From positions 174,501 to 238,500 of the forward strand of contig CACGBP010000001.1 of NCBI GenBank assembly GCA_902571375.1: a stretch of 64,000 bases of DNA, read 5' to 3'. Positions 25,660-34,366 of the stretch are shown one piece after another. Position numbers and translations under genes: made by a program. This stretch comes from an uncultured Pelagibacteraceae bacterium (lineage in GTDB: Bacteria; Pseudomonadota; Alphaproteobacteria; Pelagibacterales; Pelagibacteraceae). Under the pieces are notes generated by a model. That model saw only the letters and a list, made by a program, of their open reading frames with translations. It searched no databases and had not been told where the DNA came from. Within the stretch, counting starts at the first letter, position 1, and each line of letters starts with the position of its first letter.

Positions 25660-26967
25660 ATGTTAGATCTAATAATCAAAAATGGGCAATGTTATATTGA
25701 AGGAAAGTTAGAGAATAAAGATATTGCAGTTAAAGATGGCAAGATATCCAAAATAGGCGAACTATCAGAAGAATCAAAAGAAGTTTATGATGCGAAAAAT
25801 CAAACTGTTTTGCCAGGATGTATAGATACTCAAACTCATTTTAGAGAACCAGGCTCAACAGACACTGAGGATCTTCATTCTGGAAGTAGGGCTGCTGTGG
25901 CTGGAGGCATCACCGCAGTATTTGAAATGCCTAATACCAATCCACCAACCTCTAATATAAAAGAATTCCAAAGAAAATTGGATCTTGCAAAAAATAGAAT
26001 GTATTGCAATTACGCTTTTTATTTTGGTGCAACTGCGGACAACGTAAATCAATTAGCAGAACTAAAAGATCTAGAAGGATGCTGTGGTATAAAATTATTT
26101 GCTGGTTCTTCAACTGGTAATCTATTAGTAGCAGACGAAAAAGATATAGATAAGGTATTTGAAAATTGTTCAAAAGTTGTTGCAGTTCATTCAGAGGATG
26201 AAGAGATTTTAAATAGAAATAAAAAGTTAATTAAAAAAGGAGATGTTCACTCACATCCTATTTGGAGAAGTGAAGAGTGTGCAATGTCATCTACAAGAAG
26301 AATTGTTAGACTTGCTGAAAAGCATAATAAAAAAGCTCATGTGCTTCATATAACAACTAAGCAAGAAATAGATTTTTTATCTCAGCACAAAGGCAATATT
26401 ACTTTTGAAATTACTCCACAACACTTAACAATCTATGCTCCAGATTGTTATGATAGACTTGGAACATATGCTCAAATGAATCCTCCAATTAGAGACAAAT
26501 CTCATTATGATAGATTGTGGTATGCAGTGAAAAATAATTTAAACGATACAATCGGTTCAGATCATGCTCCACATTTAAAAGTAAATAAAGATAAAGAATA
26601 TCCCAACTCACCTTCAGGCATGCCCGGGGTTCAAACATTAATGCCAGTTATGTTAAATCATGTCAATGAAGGAAGGTTGTCACTTACTCAACTGATAAAT
26701 CTTGTATGTGAAAATCCAATAAAAATTTTTGGAATTCAAAATAAAGGATTTATTAAAGAAGGTTATGACGCTGATTTTACAATCATAGATATGAATAAAA
26801 AAATTGTTATTAAAAATGAAAATATCGAAAGTAAATGTGGATGGTCACCTTTCAATGGAGTTGAGTTTAAAGGAACACCTGTAGCAACAATAATTGCAGG
26901 TAAAACAAAAATGAAAGATGGTAAAATTTTAGGTGACCCCGAGGGCACTCCTTTGAAATTTAGTTAA
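25660..26967 (+). CDS. pyrC: Dihydroorotase
   Basis: LPGCIDTQTHFREPGSTDTEDLHSGSRAAVAGGITAVFEMPNTNPPT; IGSDHAPH. Confidence 0.92.
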   Translation: MLDLIIKNGQCYIEGKLENKDIAVKDGKISKIGELSEESKEVYDAKNQTVLPGCIDTQTHFREPGSTDTEDLHSGSRAAVAGGITAVFEMPNTNPPTSNIKEFQRKLDLAKNRMYCNYAFYFGATADNVNQLAELKDLEGCCGIKLFAGSSTGNLLVADEKDIDKVFENCSKVVAVHSEDEEILNRNKKLIKKGDVHSHPIWRSEECAMSSTRRIVRLAEKHNKKAHVLHITTKQEIDFLSQHKGNITFEITPQHLTIYAPDCYDRLGTYAQMNPPIRDKSHYDRLWYAVKNNLNDTIGSDHAPHLKVNKDKEYPNSPSGMPGVQTLMPVMLNHVNEGRLSLTQLINLVCENPIKIFGIQNKGFIKEGYDADFTIIDMNKKIVIKNENIESKCGWSPFNGVEFKGTPVATIIAGKTKMKDGKILGDPEGTPLKFS

Positions 26968-27292
26968 TTTTTCCTGCAAAACTATTAACTAGTATCACCC
27001 CAATAACAATAAGAAATAGTCCAGCAATAGCTTGCCACGCTAAAGTTTGTTTAAAAAAGAAATATCCAAGGATTGCTATTGTAAAAACTCCTAATCCACT
27101 CCAAGTGGCATATACAATTGCAATTGGAAGTTTATCCATGACAAATGTCATTAAATAGAAAGACACCAAATAAAATACTGTAAGACAAACTGTTGGAATA
27201 ATCTTTGTAAAATTTTGTGATACAGGCAACAACATTGTTCCAGCTACTTCGCAAAAAATGGCGATAAGTAAAAAGGAATATGTTTTAACCAT
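26960..27292 (-). CDS. Small multidrug resistance (SMR/EmrE-like) transporter
   Basis: About 110 aa, four TM, AIFCEVAGTMLL conserved Glu motif, YATWSGLGVFTIAILGYFFFKQTL. Confidence 0.88.
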   Translation of the reverse strand: MVKTYSFLLIAIFCEVAGTMLLPVSQNFTKIIPTVCLTVFYLVSFYLMTFVMDKLPIAIVYATWSGLGVFTIAILGYFFFKQTLAWQAIAGLFLIVIGVILVNSFAGKIN

Positions 27293-29186
27293 TGTTTAAT
27301 ACTTTATTATCAATTAAGTCTTGTTTTATTTCATCCAAAATAGCAGGATCATCAATTGTAGGGGGCATTTTATATTCTTCATTATCAGCTATTTTTCTTA
27401 TTGTTCCTCTTAAAATTTTTCCTGATCTAGTTTTTGGAAGCCTTTTAATAACTATTGCAACTTTAAATGCAGCAACTGGACCAATTTTTTCTCTTACCAT
27501 TTTAATACATTCTTTTGAAATATCTTCATGACTTTTATCTACACCTGCTTTTAGAACGACTAATCCAATTGGTAGTTGTCCTTTAAGTTTATCTGCAATC
27601 CCTAGCACAGCGCATTCAGCAACAGATTGATGTTCTGATAAGACTTCTTCAATTGCACCTGTTGATAATCTATGACCAGCAACATTAATGATATCATCAG
27701 TTCTTGACATGATCCAAATATATCCATCTTCATCAATGTGACCTGCGTCATAAGTTTGATAATACCCCTCGTAGTTACTCATATAATTTTCTTCATATCT
27801 TTTATCTGCATTCCAAAGGGTTGGAAAAGTTCCTGGAGGTAAAGGCAACTTAACAACTATGTCTCCCATTTCATTTGGTTTAGCTAAAGTTTGATCTGAT
27901 TTTATTATTTTTACATCGTAACCAGGTACCGCTTTACACGCTGAACCATACTTTGTTTTCATCATCTCTATACCTGTACAATTTGAGCTTATTGCCCAAC
28001 TAGTTTCTGTTTGCCACCAATGATCAATCACGGGAACCTTCAATAAATTTTCAGCCCATTTGATTGTATCTGGATCAGCTCGTTCCCCAGCAAGAAAAAG
28101 ACTTTCAAATTTACTTAAATCATATTTTGAGAAGAATTTTCCTTCTGGATCTTCCTTTTTAATTGCTCTAAATGCTGTTGGAGCCGTGAATAAAGATTTT
28201 ACTTTGTAGTCTGAGATTATTTTCCAGAAAGCACCAGCATCAGGAGTTCCAACTGGTTTACCTTCAAACAATACTGTTGTGCATCCTTTAAATAATGGAG
28301 CATAGACAATATAAGAATGACCCACTATCCAACCAATATCACTTGCGGACCACCAAATATCATCTTCATCGATGTTATATATATTCTTCATTGTCCATTT
28401 TAATGCAACTATGTGGCCCCCAATATCTCTCACAATACCTTTTGGTGTTCCAGTAGTACCTGAAGTGTAGAGTATGTAAGCAAATTCATTAGAATTCATT
28501 TCAACACAGTCTGTATCTTTTGCATTTGATAGTGCTTCATCCCAACTAATTTCATTAGGTGCATTTAATTTGACTTCTTGACCTTTTCTTTGAAATAAAA
28601 TCATCTTACTGATTTTATGTTGAGCTTGTTTTACTGCTTCATCCACTAACGGTTTGTATTCAACTGTTCTTCCTGGTTCAAATCCACATGAAGCTGTCAC
28701 TAAAAGCTTAGCTTTACTATCATCAATTCTACTTGCTAGCTCATTAGATGCAAAACCACCGAACACAACAGAGTGTATGGCTCCAATTCTTGCACATGAA
28801 AGCATCGCAATCACAGCCTCAGGTATCATTGGCATATAAATAATGACTCTATCACCTTTAGTAACACCTTGATTAGTAAGAGCACCTGCAAACTTTGAAA
28901 CTTTTGATCTTAACTCATCATAAGTAAACTTATTTTTGTTTCCAGTTATCGGGCTATCGTAGATTAAAGCGGTTTTTTTATCTTTTCCTTGGTCAATATG
29001 AAAATCTAAAGCGTTATAACAAGTATTCGTTACTCCATCTTCAAACCATTTGTAGAAAGGAGGGTTAGATTTGTTTAAAATTTTGGTAGGTTTTTTAAAC
29101 CAAAAAATATCATTAGAAGATTCTTGCCAAAATTTTTCAGGATTTTTTATAGATAGTTGGTAAATTTCACTGAACTTCTTTGACAT
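27285..29186 (-). CDS. prpE: Acyl-CoA synthetase, propionyl-CoA synthetase type (PrpE-like)
   Basis: YILYTSGTTGTPKGIVRDIGGHIVALKWTM, SVVFGGFAS, TKSGKILR-like KTRSGKILRGTIRKIAD. Confidence 0.87.
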   Translation of the reverse strand: MSKKFSEIYQLSIKNPEKFWQESSNDIFWFKKPTKILNKSNPPFYKWFEDGVTNTCYNALDFHIDQGKDKKTALIYDSPITGNKNKFTYDELRSKVSKFAGALTNQGVTKGDRVIIYMPMIPEAVIAMLSCARIGAIHSVVFGGFASNELASRIDDSKAKLLVTASCGFEPGRTVEYKPLVDEAVKQAQHKISKMILFQRKGQEVKLNAPNEISWDEALSNAKDTDCVEMNSNEFAYILYTSGTTGTPKGIVRDIGGHIVALKWTMKNIYNIDEDDIWWSASDIGWIVGHSYIVYAPLFKGCTTVLFEGKPVGTPDAGAFWKIISDYKVKSLFTAPTAFRAIKKEDPEGKFFSKYDLSKFESLFLAGERADPDTIKWAENLLKVPVIDHWWQTETSWAISSNCTGIEMMKTKYGSACKAVPGYDVKIIKSDQTLAKPNEMGDIVVKLPLPPGTFPTLWNADKRYEENYMSNYEGYYQTYDAGHIDEDGYIWIMSRTDDIINVAGHRLSTGAIEEVLSEHQSVAECAVLGIADKLKGQLPIGLVVLKAGVDKSHEDISKECIKMVREKIGPVAAFKVAIVIKRLPKTRSGKILRGTIRKIADNEEYKMPPTIDDPAILDEIKQDLIDNKVLNNG

Positions 29187-29331
29187 AAAAATTTGATTCG
29201 AATATCCTTATTTGTTTGATTTTTAAATTATAAATTGTATTTAATTTTAAAAAGTAAGTAAAATCAATGTAAATTAACGACAATTAAGTCTTCAATAATC
29301 TCATTATATTTGCTATCAAACGCACAACTTT

Positions 29332-29351
29332 GGCTTAGGGAAGCCTAAGCC
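29332..29351 (+). promoter_or_regulatory. Perfect inverted repeat / RNA hairpin in proteorhodopsin leader
   Basis: GGCTTAGG-GAAG-CCTAAGCC, 8-bp perfect stem 47 nt upstream of the ATG. Confidence 0.6.
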
Positions 29352-29367
29352 TAGTTTATATAAACTA
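29352..29367 (+). promoter_or_regulatory. Perfect 16-bp palindrome abutting the previous inverted repeat
   Basis: TAGTTTATATAAACTA, perfect 8+8 palindrome. Confidence 0.5.
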
Positions 29368-29397
29368 AATAAAAACTAACTAAAGAGGGAGTTTTTT

Positions 29398-30171
29398 ATG
29401 AAAAAACTTAAATTGTTTGCTTTAGCTGTTGCAGCATTGATTGGTGTGACTGGCGTAGCAAACGCAGCTTCTGCTACGATGTTAGCTCAAGATGACTTCG
29501 TTGGAATATCTTTCTGGATAATTTCAATGGGTATGTTGGCTGCTACAGCGTTCTTCTTCATGGAGAGAAACACTGTTGCTCCTGGCTGGAAAACGTCAGT
29601 AACTGTTGCAGGGCTAGTAACTGGTATTGCATTCATCCACTATATGTACATGAGAGAAGTATGGGTGATGACTGGCGATTCACCAACAGTATACAGATAT
29701 ATTGACTGGTTAATTACTGTGCCATTACAGATGATAGAGTTTTACTTAATTCTAGTAGCTGTAAGAAAAGCAAATTCTGGAATTTTCTGGAGATTGTTAA
29801 TCGGTTCATTAGTAATGTTAATCGGTGGATATTTAGGAGAAGCTGGATACATCAACGCTACACTTGGTTTTGTAATCGGTATGGCTGGATGGATTTACAT
29901 TCTTTATGAAATATTCTCAGGTGAAGCTGGTAAAGCTGCTGCTAAGAGCGGAAACAAAGCTCTAGTAACTGCGTTCAGTGCAATGAGAATGATTGTAACT
30001 GTAGGTTGGGCTATTTACCCATTAGGTTATGTATTTGGTTACCTAACAGGTGGAGTAGATGCTAACTCATTAAACGTAGTTTACAACTTAGCTGACTTTA
30101 TAAACAAAATTGCATTCGGTCTAGTAATCTGGGCTGCTGCAGTAAGTTCAGCTGGCGCAAGAAGCAGATAA
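29398..30171 (+). CDS. Proteorhodopsin (predicted blue-tuned light-driven proton pump)
   Basis: Signal-like N-terminus; helix C RYIDWLITVPLQMIEFYLIL gives D97/T101/E108 (DTE pump motif) and Q105; His75 region IAFIHYMYMREVW; retinal Lys in helix G NLADFINKIAFGL. Confidence 0.98.
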   Translation: MKKLKLFALAVAALIGVTGVANAASATMLAQDDFVGISFWIISMGMLAATAFFFMERNTVAPGWKTSVTVAGLVTGIAFIHYMYMREVWVMTGDSPTVYRYIDWLITVPLQMIEFYLILVAVRKANSGIFWRLLIGSLVMLIGGYLGEAGYINATLGFVIGMAGWIYILYEIFSGEAGKAAAKSGNKALVTAFSAMRMIVTVGWAIYPLGYVFGYLTGGVDANSLNVVYNLADFINKIAFGLVIWAAAVSSAGARSR

Positions 30172-30191
30172 TTACTGTTTAAATTAAATTT

Positions 30192-30233
30192 ATAGGGCGA
30201 GTATGTTTTTACATACTTGCCCTATTTTTTTTG
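30192..30233 (+). terminator. Rho-independent terminator after proteorhodopsin
   Basis: ATAGGGCGAGTATGT-TTTT-ACATACTTGCCCTAT followed by a T run. Confidence 0.88.
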
Positions 30234-30250
30234 AGGCTTATATATAACTT

Positions 30251-30571
30251 ATGGCAAAAATAACCTACATAACTTCAGATAATAAAATTCATGAAATTGA
30301 TGTTCAGAATGGCCTAACTGTTATGGAGGGAGCAGTGCAAAATGATATCCCAGGAATTGATGCTGATTGTGGTGGAGGGATGGCATGTGCAACTTGCCAT
30401 GTTTATGTCAAAGAAGAGTGGTTAGATAAATTACCAAAAAAAGAAGATGGTGAAGAGGATATGTTAGACATGGCATTTGAGCCAAAAAAAAATAGTAGAC
30501 TTAGTTGTCAGCTTGTAGTCTCGGATGATCTAAATGGTTTAACAGTAGATATTCCATCCAAACAAGGATAA
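30251..30571 (+). CDS. [2Fe-2S] ferredoxin
   Basis: [17 protein letters not shown] and [21 protein letters not shown] cluster ligands. Confidence 0.93.
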   Translation: MAKITYITSDNKIHEIDVQNGLTVMEGAVQNDIPGIDADCGGGMACATCHVYVKEEWLDKLPKKEDGEEDMLDMAFEPKKNSRLSCQLVVSDDLNGLTVDIPSKQG

Positions 30572-31591
30572 ATGAATAAAACAGATGCATTGATAATTGG
30601 AGCAGGTCCAACAGGTTTGTTTACAGCGCACCAATTAAAATTAATTGGTCTTGATTGTGAGATAGTTGACAATTTAGATAAAATTGGTGGACAATGTATT
30701 GAACTTTATCCGGACAAACCCATTTATGATATTCCAGCTATACCAGAGTGTACTGGAGAAGAGTTAACTAATAATTTAACTAATCAATTAAAACCTTTTA
30801 ATATTAAGTTTCATTTAAGTGAAAGAGTAGATGAGGTAAAAAAAGATGGAGATAATTGGATTGTTAAAACAAGTAACGGCACAAGATTTCAAACTCCAAA
30901 TGTAATTATAGCTGGTGGCGTTGGTTCATTTGAACCAAGAAAATTTCCTGTTAAAGAGTGTGAAAAATTTGAAAATCAATCAGTATATTATTCAATTAAA
31001 GACAAAAAAATGTTTGAAGGTAAAACTGTTACTATATTTGGAGGTGGTGATAGTGCTCTAGATTGGGCAGTTGAATTAACTAAAAATTCGAAAGTAAACT
31101 TAATTCATCGAAGAGATGACTTTAGAGGAGCTCAAGCAACAGTAGACAAAGTAAAGCAATTAGCAAAAGAGGGAAAAATAAATCTTTTTACTAAGTTTCA
31201 AATGACTTCAATCAAAGGAGAAAACAAGTTGGAAAGTATTGATATTACAAGTGATGATAAAGAGGTAAAAACTCTTAAAACTGATTATGTTTTAGGATTT
31301 TTTGGTTTGATTATGCAACTAGGTCCAATAGCAAATTGGGGTTTAAATATTGATAAAAAAACAATTGAGGTTGACACAGAGAAATTTGAGACAAATCAAA
31401 AAGGTATTTATGCAGTTGGGGACATATGTAATTATCCCGGTAAATTAAAATTGATTTTATCAGGTTTTCATGAAGGTGCACTTGCAGCACGAGCTTGTTT
31501 TAAATTAGCAAGACCAAATGAAAAATATAGATTTGAATTCACTACCTCATCTAAAACAATAAAAAATCGACTTGGTGTGAAAGGTGATTGA
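30572..31591 (+). CDS. Thioredoxin-reductase-like ferredoxin/flavodoxin--NADP+ reductase (type 2)
   Basis: FAD motif IIGAGPTGLFTAHQL, NADPH motif IFGGGDSALDWAVEL, GIYAVGDICNYPGKLKLILSGFHEGALAA; no CxxC redox pair. Confidence 0.88.
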   Translation: MNKTDALIIGAGPTGLFTAHQLKLIGLDCEIVDNLDKIGGQCIELYPDKPIYDIPAIPECTGEELTNNLTNQLKPFNIKFHLSERVDEVKKDGDNWIVKTSNGTRFQTPNVIIAGGVGSFEPRKFPVKECEKFENQSVYYSIKDKKMFEGKTVTIFGGGDSALDWAVELTKNSKVNLIHRRDDFRGAQATVDKVKQLAKEGKINLFTKFQMTSIKGENKLESIDITSDDKEVKTLKTDYVLGFFGLIMQLGPIANWGLNIDKKTIEVDTEKFETNQKGIYAVGDICNYPGKLKLILSGFHEGALAARACFKLARPNEKYRFEFTTSSKTIKNRLGVKGD

Positions 31592-32210
31592 ATTATTCTC
31601 AGCTAACACACCCAACGGAAAAAAGATCAGTATCATGCTTGAAGAAATTGGTTATGATTACAAAGTAACTAATGTTGATATAAATAATGGAGAACAATTT
31701 AGGGATGATTTTAAGAAAATAAGTCCTTTTAGTAAGATCCCTGTAATAATTGATCATGAAAATAGTAAAACTATTTTTGAATCTGGTGCAATCTTAATTT
31801 ATTTAGCTGAAAAAAGTGGAAAGTTTTATGATAAAAATAATAGGACTGAAATTAATCAATGGCTAATGGCACAGATGGGATACGTTGGACCAATGCTTGG
31901 TCAGCATCATCAATTTCATCATTATAATCCTGGTAAAAGTAAATTTGGAGAAGAAAGATATTTCAAAATTTCAAAAAGAATTTATCAAGAGCTTGATGAA
32001 GTTTTATCAAAATCAAAATTTTTATCTGGTAATGATTATACAATTGCAGATATTGGAACTTTCCCTTGGATAGCTCGTCATGAATGGCACGATATTGGAC
32101 TAAAAAAGTATGAAAATTTAACTAGATGGTACTTAGAAATATCTGAGAGAAATGCTGTGAAAAAAGGTTTTTCTTTTATGAATAAAGATGAGGTTCCACC
32201 CAGGCCTTAA
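31584..32210 (+). CDS. Glutathione S-transferase family protein (GTG start)
   Basis: Thioredoxin-fold N-terminus ELFSANTPNGKKISIMLEEIGYDYKVTNVDI, IFESGAILIYLAEK, C-terminal ADIGTFPWI. Confidence 0.9.
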   Translation: MIELFSANTPNGKKISIMLEEIGYDYKVTNVDINNGEQFRDDFKKISPFSKIPVIIDHENSKTIFESGAILIYLAEKSGKFYDKNNRTEINQWLMAQMGYVGPMLGQHHQFHHYNPGKSKFGEERYFKISKRIYQELDEVLSKSKFLSGNDYTIADIGTFPWIARHEWHDIGLKKYENLTRWYLEISERNAVKKGFSFMNKDEVPPRP

Positions 32211-32315
32211 TTAATTCATTGAACCAAGCAATCTAAACAAAGACGCGAAAATACCATATCCAGAAAGTTCTATGGCAATAACAATAATGATAATAATAAT
32301 TAAGTTTTTATTCAT
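32211..32315 (-). CDS. Small hydrophobic ORF (34 aa), candidate single-pass membrane protein
   Basis: MNKNLIIIIIIVIAIELSGYGIFASLFRLLGSMN*; ATG overlaps the TGA of the 42-aa ORF; stop abuts the gst stop with no spare base. Confidence 0.5.
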   Translation of the reverse strand: MNKNLIIIIIIVIAIELSGYGIFASLFRLLGSMN

Positions 32316-32440
32316 CTAGTAAATACAAATACTAATAAAAGTATCCAAAAAAAAGCATAATAAAAATAAATATACTTTTTTGTGAAATTATAAGTAATGG
32401 GGTTATGCACTTTTTTGGTTTTTTTTCTTTTTTTAGTCAT
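32312..32440 (-). CDS. Small basic/hydrophobic ORF (42 aa), candidate single-pass membrane protein
   Basis: MTKKRKKTKKVHNPITYNFTKKYIYFYYAFFWILLLVFVFTR*; ATG lies inside the last codons of dksA (GATGACTAA). Confidence 0.5.
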   Translation of the reverse strand: MTKKRKKTKKVHNPITYNFTKKYIYFYYAFFWILLLVFVFTR

Positions 32441-32957
32441 CAGCGTGTACCTTTTCATCTTTTTCGTGTTTTTCTTGTGCTGCAATAGTGTATTTTGCAA
32501 CCGGACGAGCCATTAATCTTTTTAAACCAATTGGTTCAGCAGTATCTAAACAATATCCATAAGTGTCTTCTCTTATTCTACCTAAAGCTTTATCAATTTC
32601 AGAAATTAATTTAATTTGTCTATTGATTGCTTTCATCTCAACATTTTTATCTGTGTAGGAGCTTGCTTGATCAACAATGTCTGCAGAAATACTATTATCA
32701 TCCATACTACCGTTATAAAGTGCTTCATTGTTTGCTTTAATTAATTCTTTTTTCCATTCTTGTAGTTTCATTCTAAAAAACACTTTATGTTTTTCACACA
32801 TGTATTTTTCAGTATCTTTAGGAATATAAGTTTTTGAAATTTTAATAGGACCTTTATTTGTTTCTTTTGGCTTACTAACAACTTTTGGTTTTGCTTTGCT
32901 AGAAGATTTAACCTTAACTTTTTTTACTTTTTTTTTTGCTTTGCTGGTTTTAGGCAT
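32433..32957 (-). CDS. dksA: DksA/TraR family transcriptional regulator with Lys-rich N-terminus
   Basis: EIDKALGRIREDTYGYCLDTAEPIGLKRLMARPVAKYTIAAQEKHE; only one of the four canonical zinc-finger cysteines. Confidence 0.88.
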   Translation of the reverse strand: MPKTSKAKKKVKKVKVKSSSKAKPKVVSKPKETNKGPIKISKTYIPKDTEKYMCEKHKVFFRMKLQEWKKELIKANNEALYNGSMDDNSISADIVDQASSYTDKNVEMKAINRQIKLISEIDKALGRIREDTYGYCLDTAEPIGLKRLMARPVAKYTIAAQEKHEKDEKVHADD

Positions 32958-33036
32958 ACTTTTAATTTAAATTCGACGGAGTATATTCAGCAAATTAGGG
33001 GTGTCAAGCAAGCTTAATTATTGTAAATAATTATAA

Positions 33037-34362
33037 ATGAATGTTTTAAATAGAAATATTAATAATATTTTTTTAATTTTTGCTTTATCTCATTTGATTA
33101 TTTGGACCTTTGTACCATTCTTAACAAATAAAAATTTACCTTTAGATACTATTGAGGCACTTGCATGGGGCAGTAATTTGGATTGGGGTTTTAATAAACA
33201 TCCTCCGATGAGTGCTTTTTTTTCTGAAATTTTTTTTCAAATTTTTGGCCCTCAGGATTGGGCTTATTATTTATTAAGTCAGATTTTTGTTTTAATAGCT
33301 TTTTATTTTGTTTTTAAATTTGCTTGTGAAATTTTAGGAAATGTAAAATTAAGTTTAATTTCTGTCTTGTTATTAGAGTCAATTTATTTTTATAATTTTA
33401 CAACCCCTGAATTTAATGTAAATGTTTGCCAATTACCTTTTTGGTCTCTAGTTATTTTTTATTCATGGAAAATTTATGAAACTAAAGAAATCAAATTTGT
33501 AGATTGTTTTTTAATTGGATTATTTGCTGCCTTAGGTTTTTTATCAAAATATTTATTTATCTATCTATTGGCTTCAATTACATTATTTTTTATTTACTTA
33601 GTATTTGTAAAAAAAACTAAAAAATTTGATTTTAAATATCTAATTACTATTGAAGTATTTATTGTTCTTCTTATCCCGCATTTAATTTGGCTTTTAAATA
33701 ATGAATTTATTACATTAACCTATGGTCTTAAAAGAACTGGTTTAGAGGGGTCAGGTATTATAGACCATTTAAAACATCCAATTATTTTTTTAGGAAAACA
33801 AATAGGAATTTTAATCCCTTTCTTCTTTTTGATTTATTTATTAGTCAAAAAAATTAAAATAAAATTTAATTTAAAAGATAAAAAATTACTATTTTTGATA
33901 TTCATAAATGTTCTTCCAATAGTTTTAATATTATTAACTTCAATAATTACAGGGTCGAAAGTAAGAACAATGTGGATGACGCCCTTTTATTTATTTTTTG
34001 GAGTTTTATTTGTGTATATATTTCAATCTCAAATTAATCCTAAAAAGATTAATTCATTCTTATATGGTTTTTTAATTTTATTTTTCTTGTCACCAATTTT
34101 GTATACATATGAATCTATCAGCAAAACAGATAAAAGAACTGATTATCCTGGTAAAGAAATTGCAGCAAAAGTTCAAATTGCTTGGCAACAGGATTTTAAT
34201 AAAGAAATTGAATTTGTAATAGGAAATGAATGGAAAGCAGGTAATTTATCTTATCATTTAAAATCAAGACCAACATGGGAAGGATTTATTAATGATGAAA
34301 TATTTAGAATTGCCAATGAATATCTTTGTATTGATGATGTTTGTGTAGGAACATATAAATAG
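33037..34362 (+). CDS. Glycosyltransferase family 39-like (ArnT/PMT_2 type) membrane protein
   Basis: Multi-TM; NLPLDTIEALAWGSNLDWGFNKHPPMSAFFSEIFFQIFG with the acidic loop typical of GT-C PMT_2 enzymes. Confidence 0.82.
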   Translation: MNVLNRNINNIFLIFALSHLIIWTFVPFLTNKNLPLDTIEALAWGSNLDWGFNKHPPMSAFFSEIFFQIFGPQDWAYYLLSQIFVLIAFYFVFKFACEILGNVKLSLISVLLLESIYFYNFTTPEFNVNVCQLPFWSLVIFYSWKIYETKEIKFVDCFLIGLFAALGFLSKYLFIYLLASITLFFIYLVFVKKTKKFDFKYLITIEVFIVLLIPHLIWLLNNEFITLTYGLKRTGLEGSGIIDHLKHPIIFLGKQIGILIPFFFLIYLLVKKIKIKFNLKDKKLLFLIFINVLPIVLILLTSIITGSKVRTMWMTPFYLFFGVLFVYIFQSQINPKKINSFLYGFLILFFLSPILYTYESISKTDKRTDYPGKEIAAKVQIAWQQDFNKEIEFVIGNEWKAGNLSYHLKSRPTWEGFINDEIFRIANEYLCIDDVCVGTYK

Positions 34363-34366
34363 ATTA

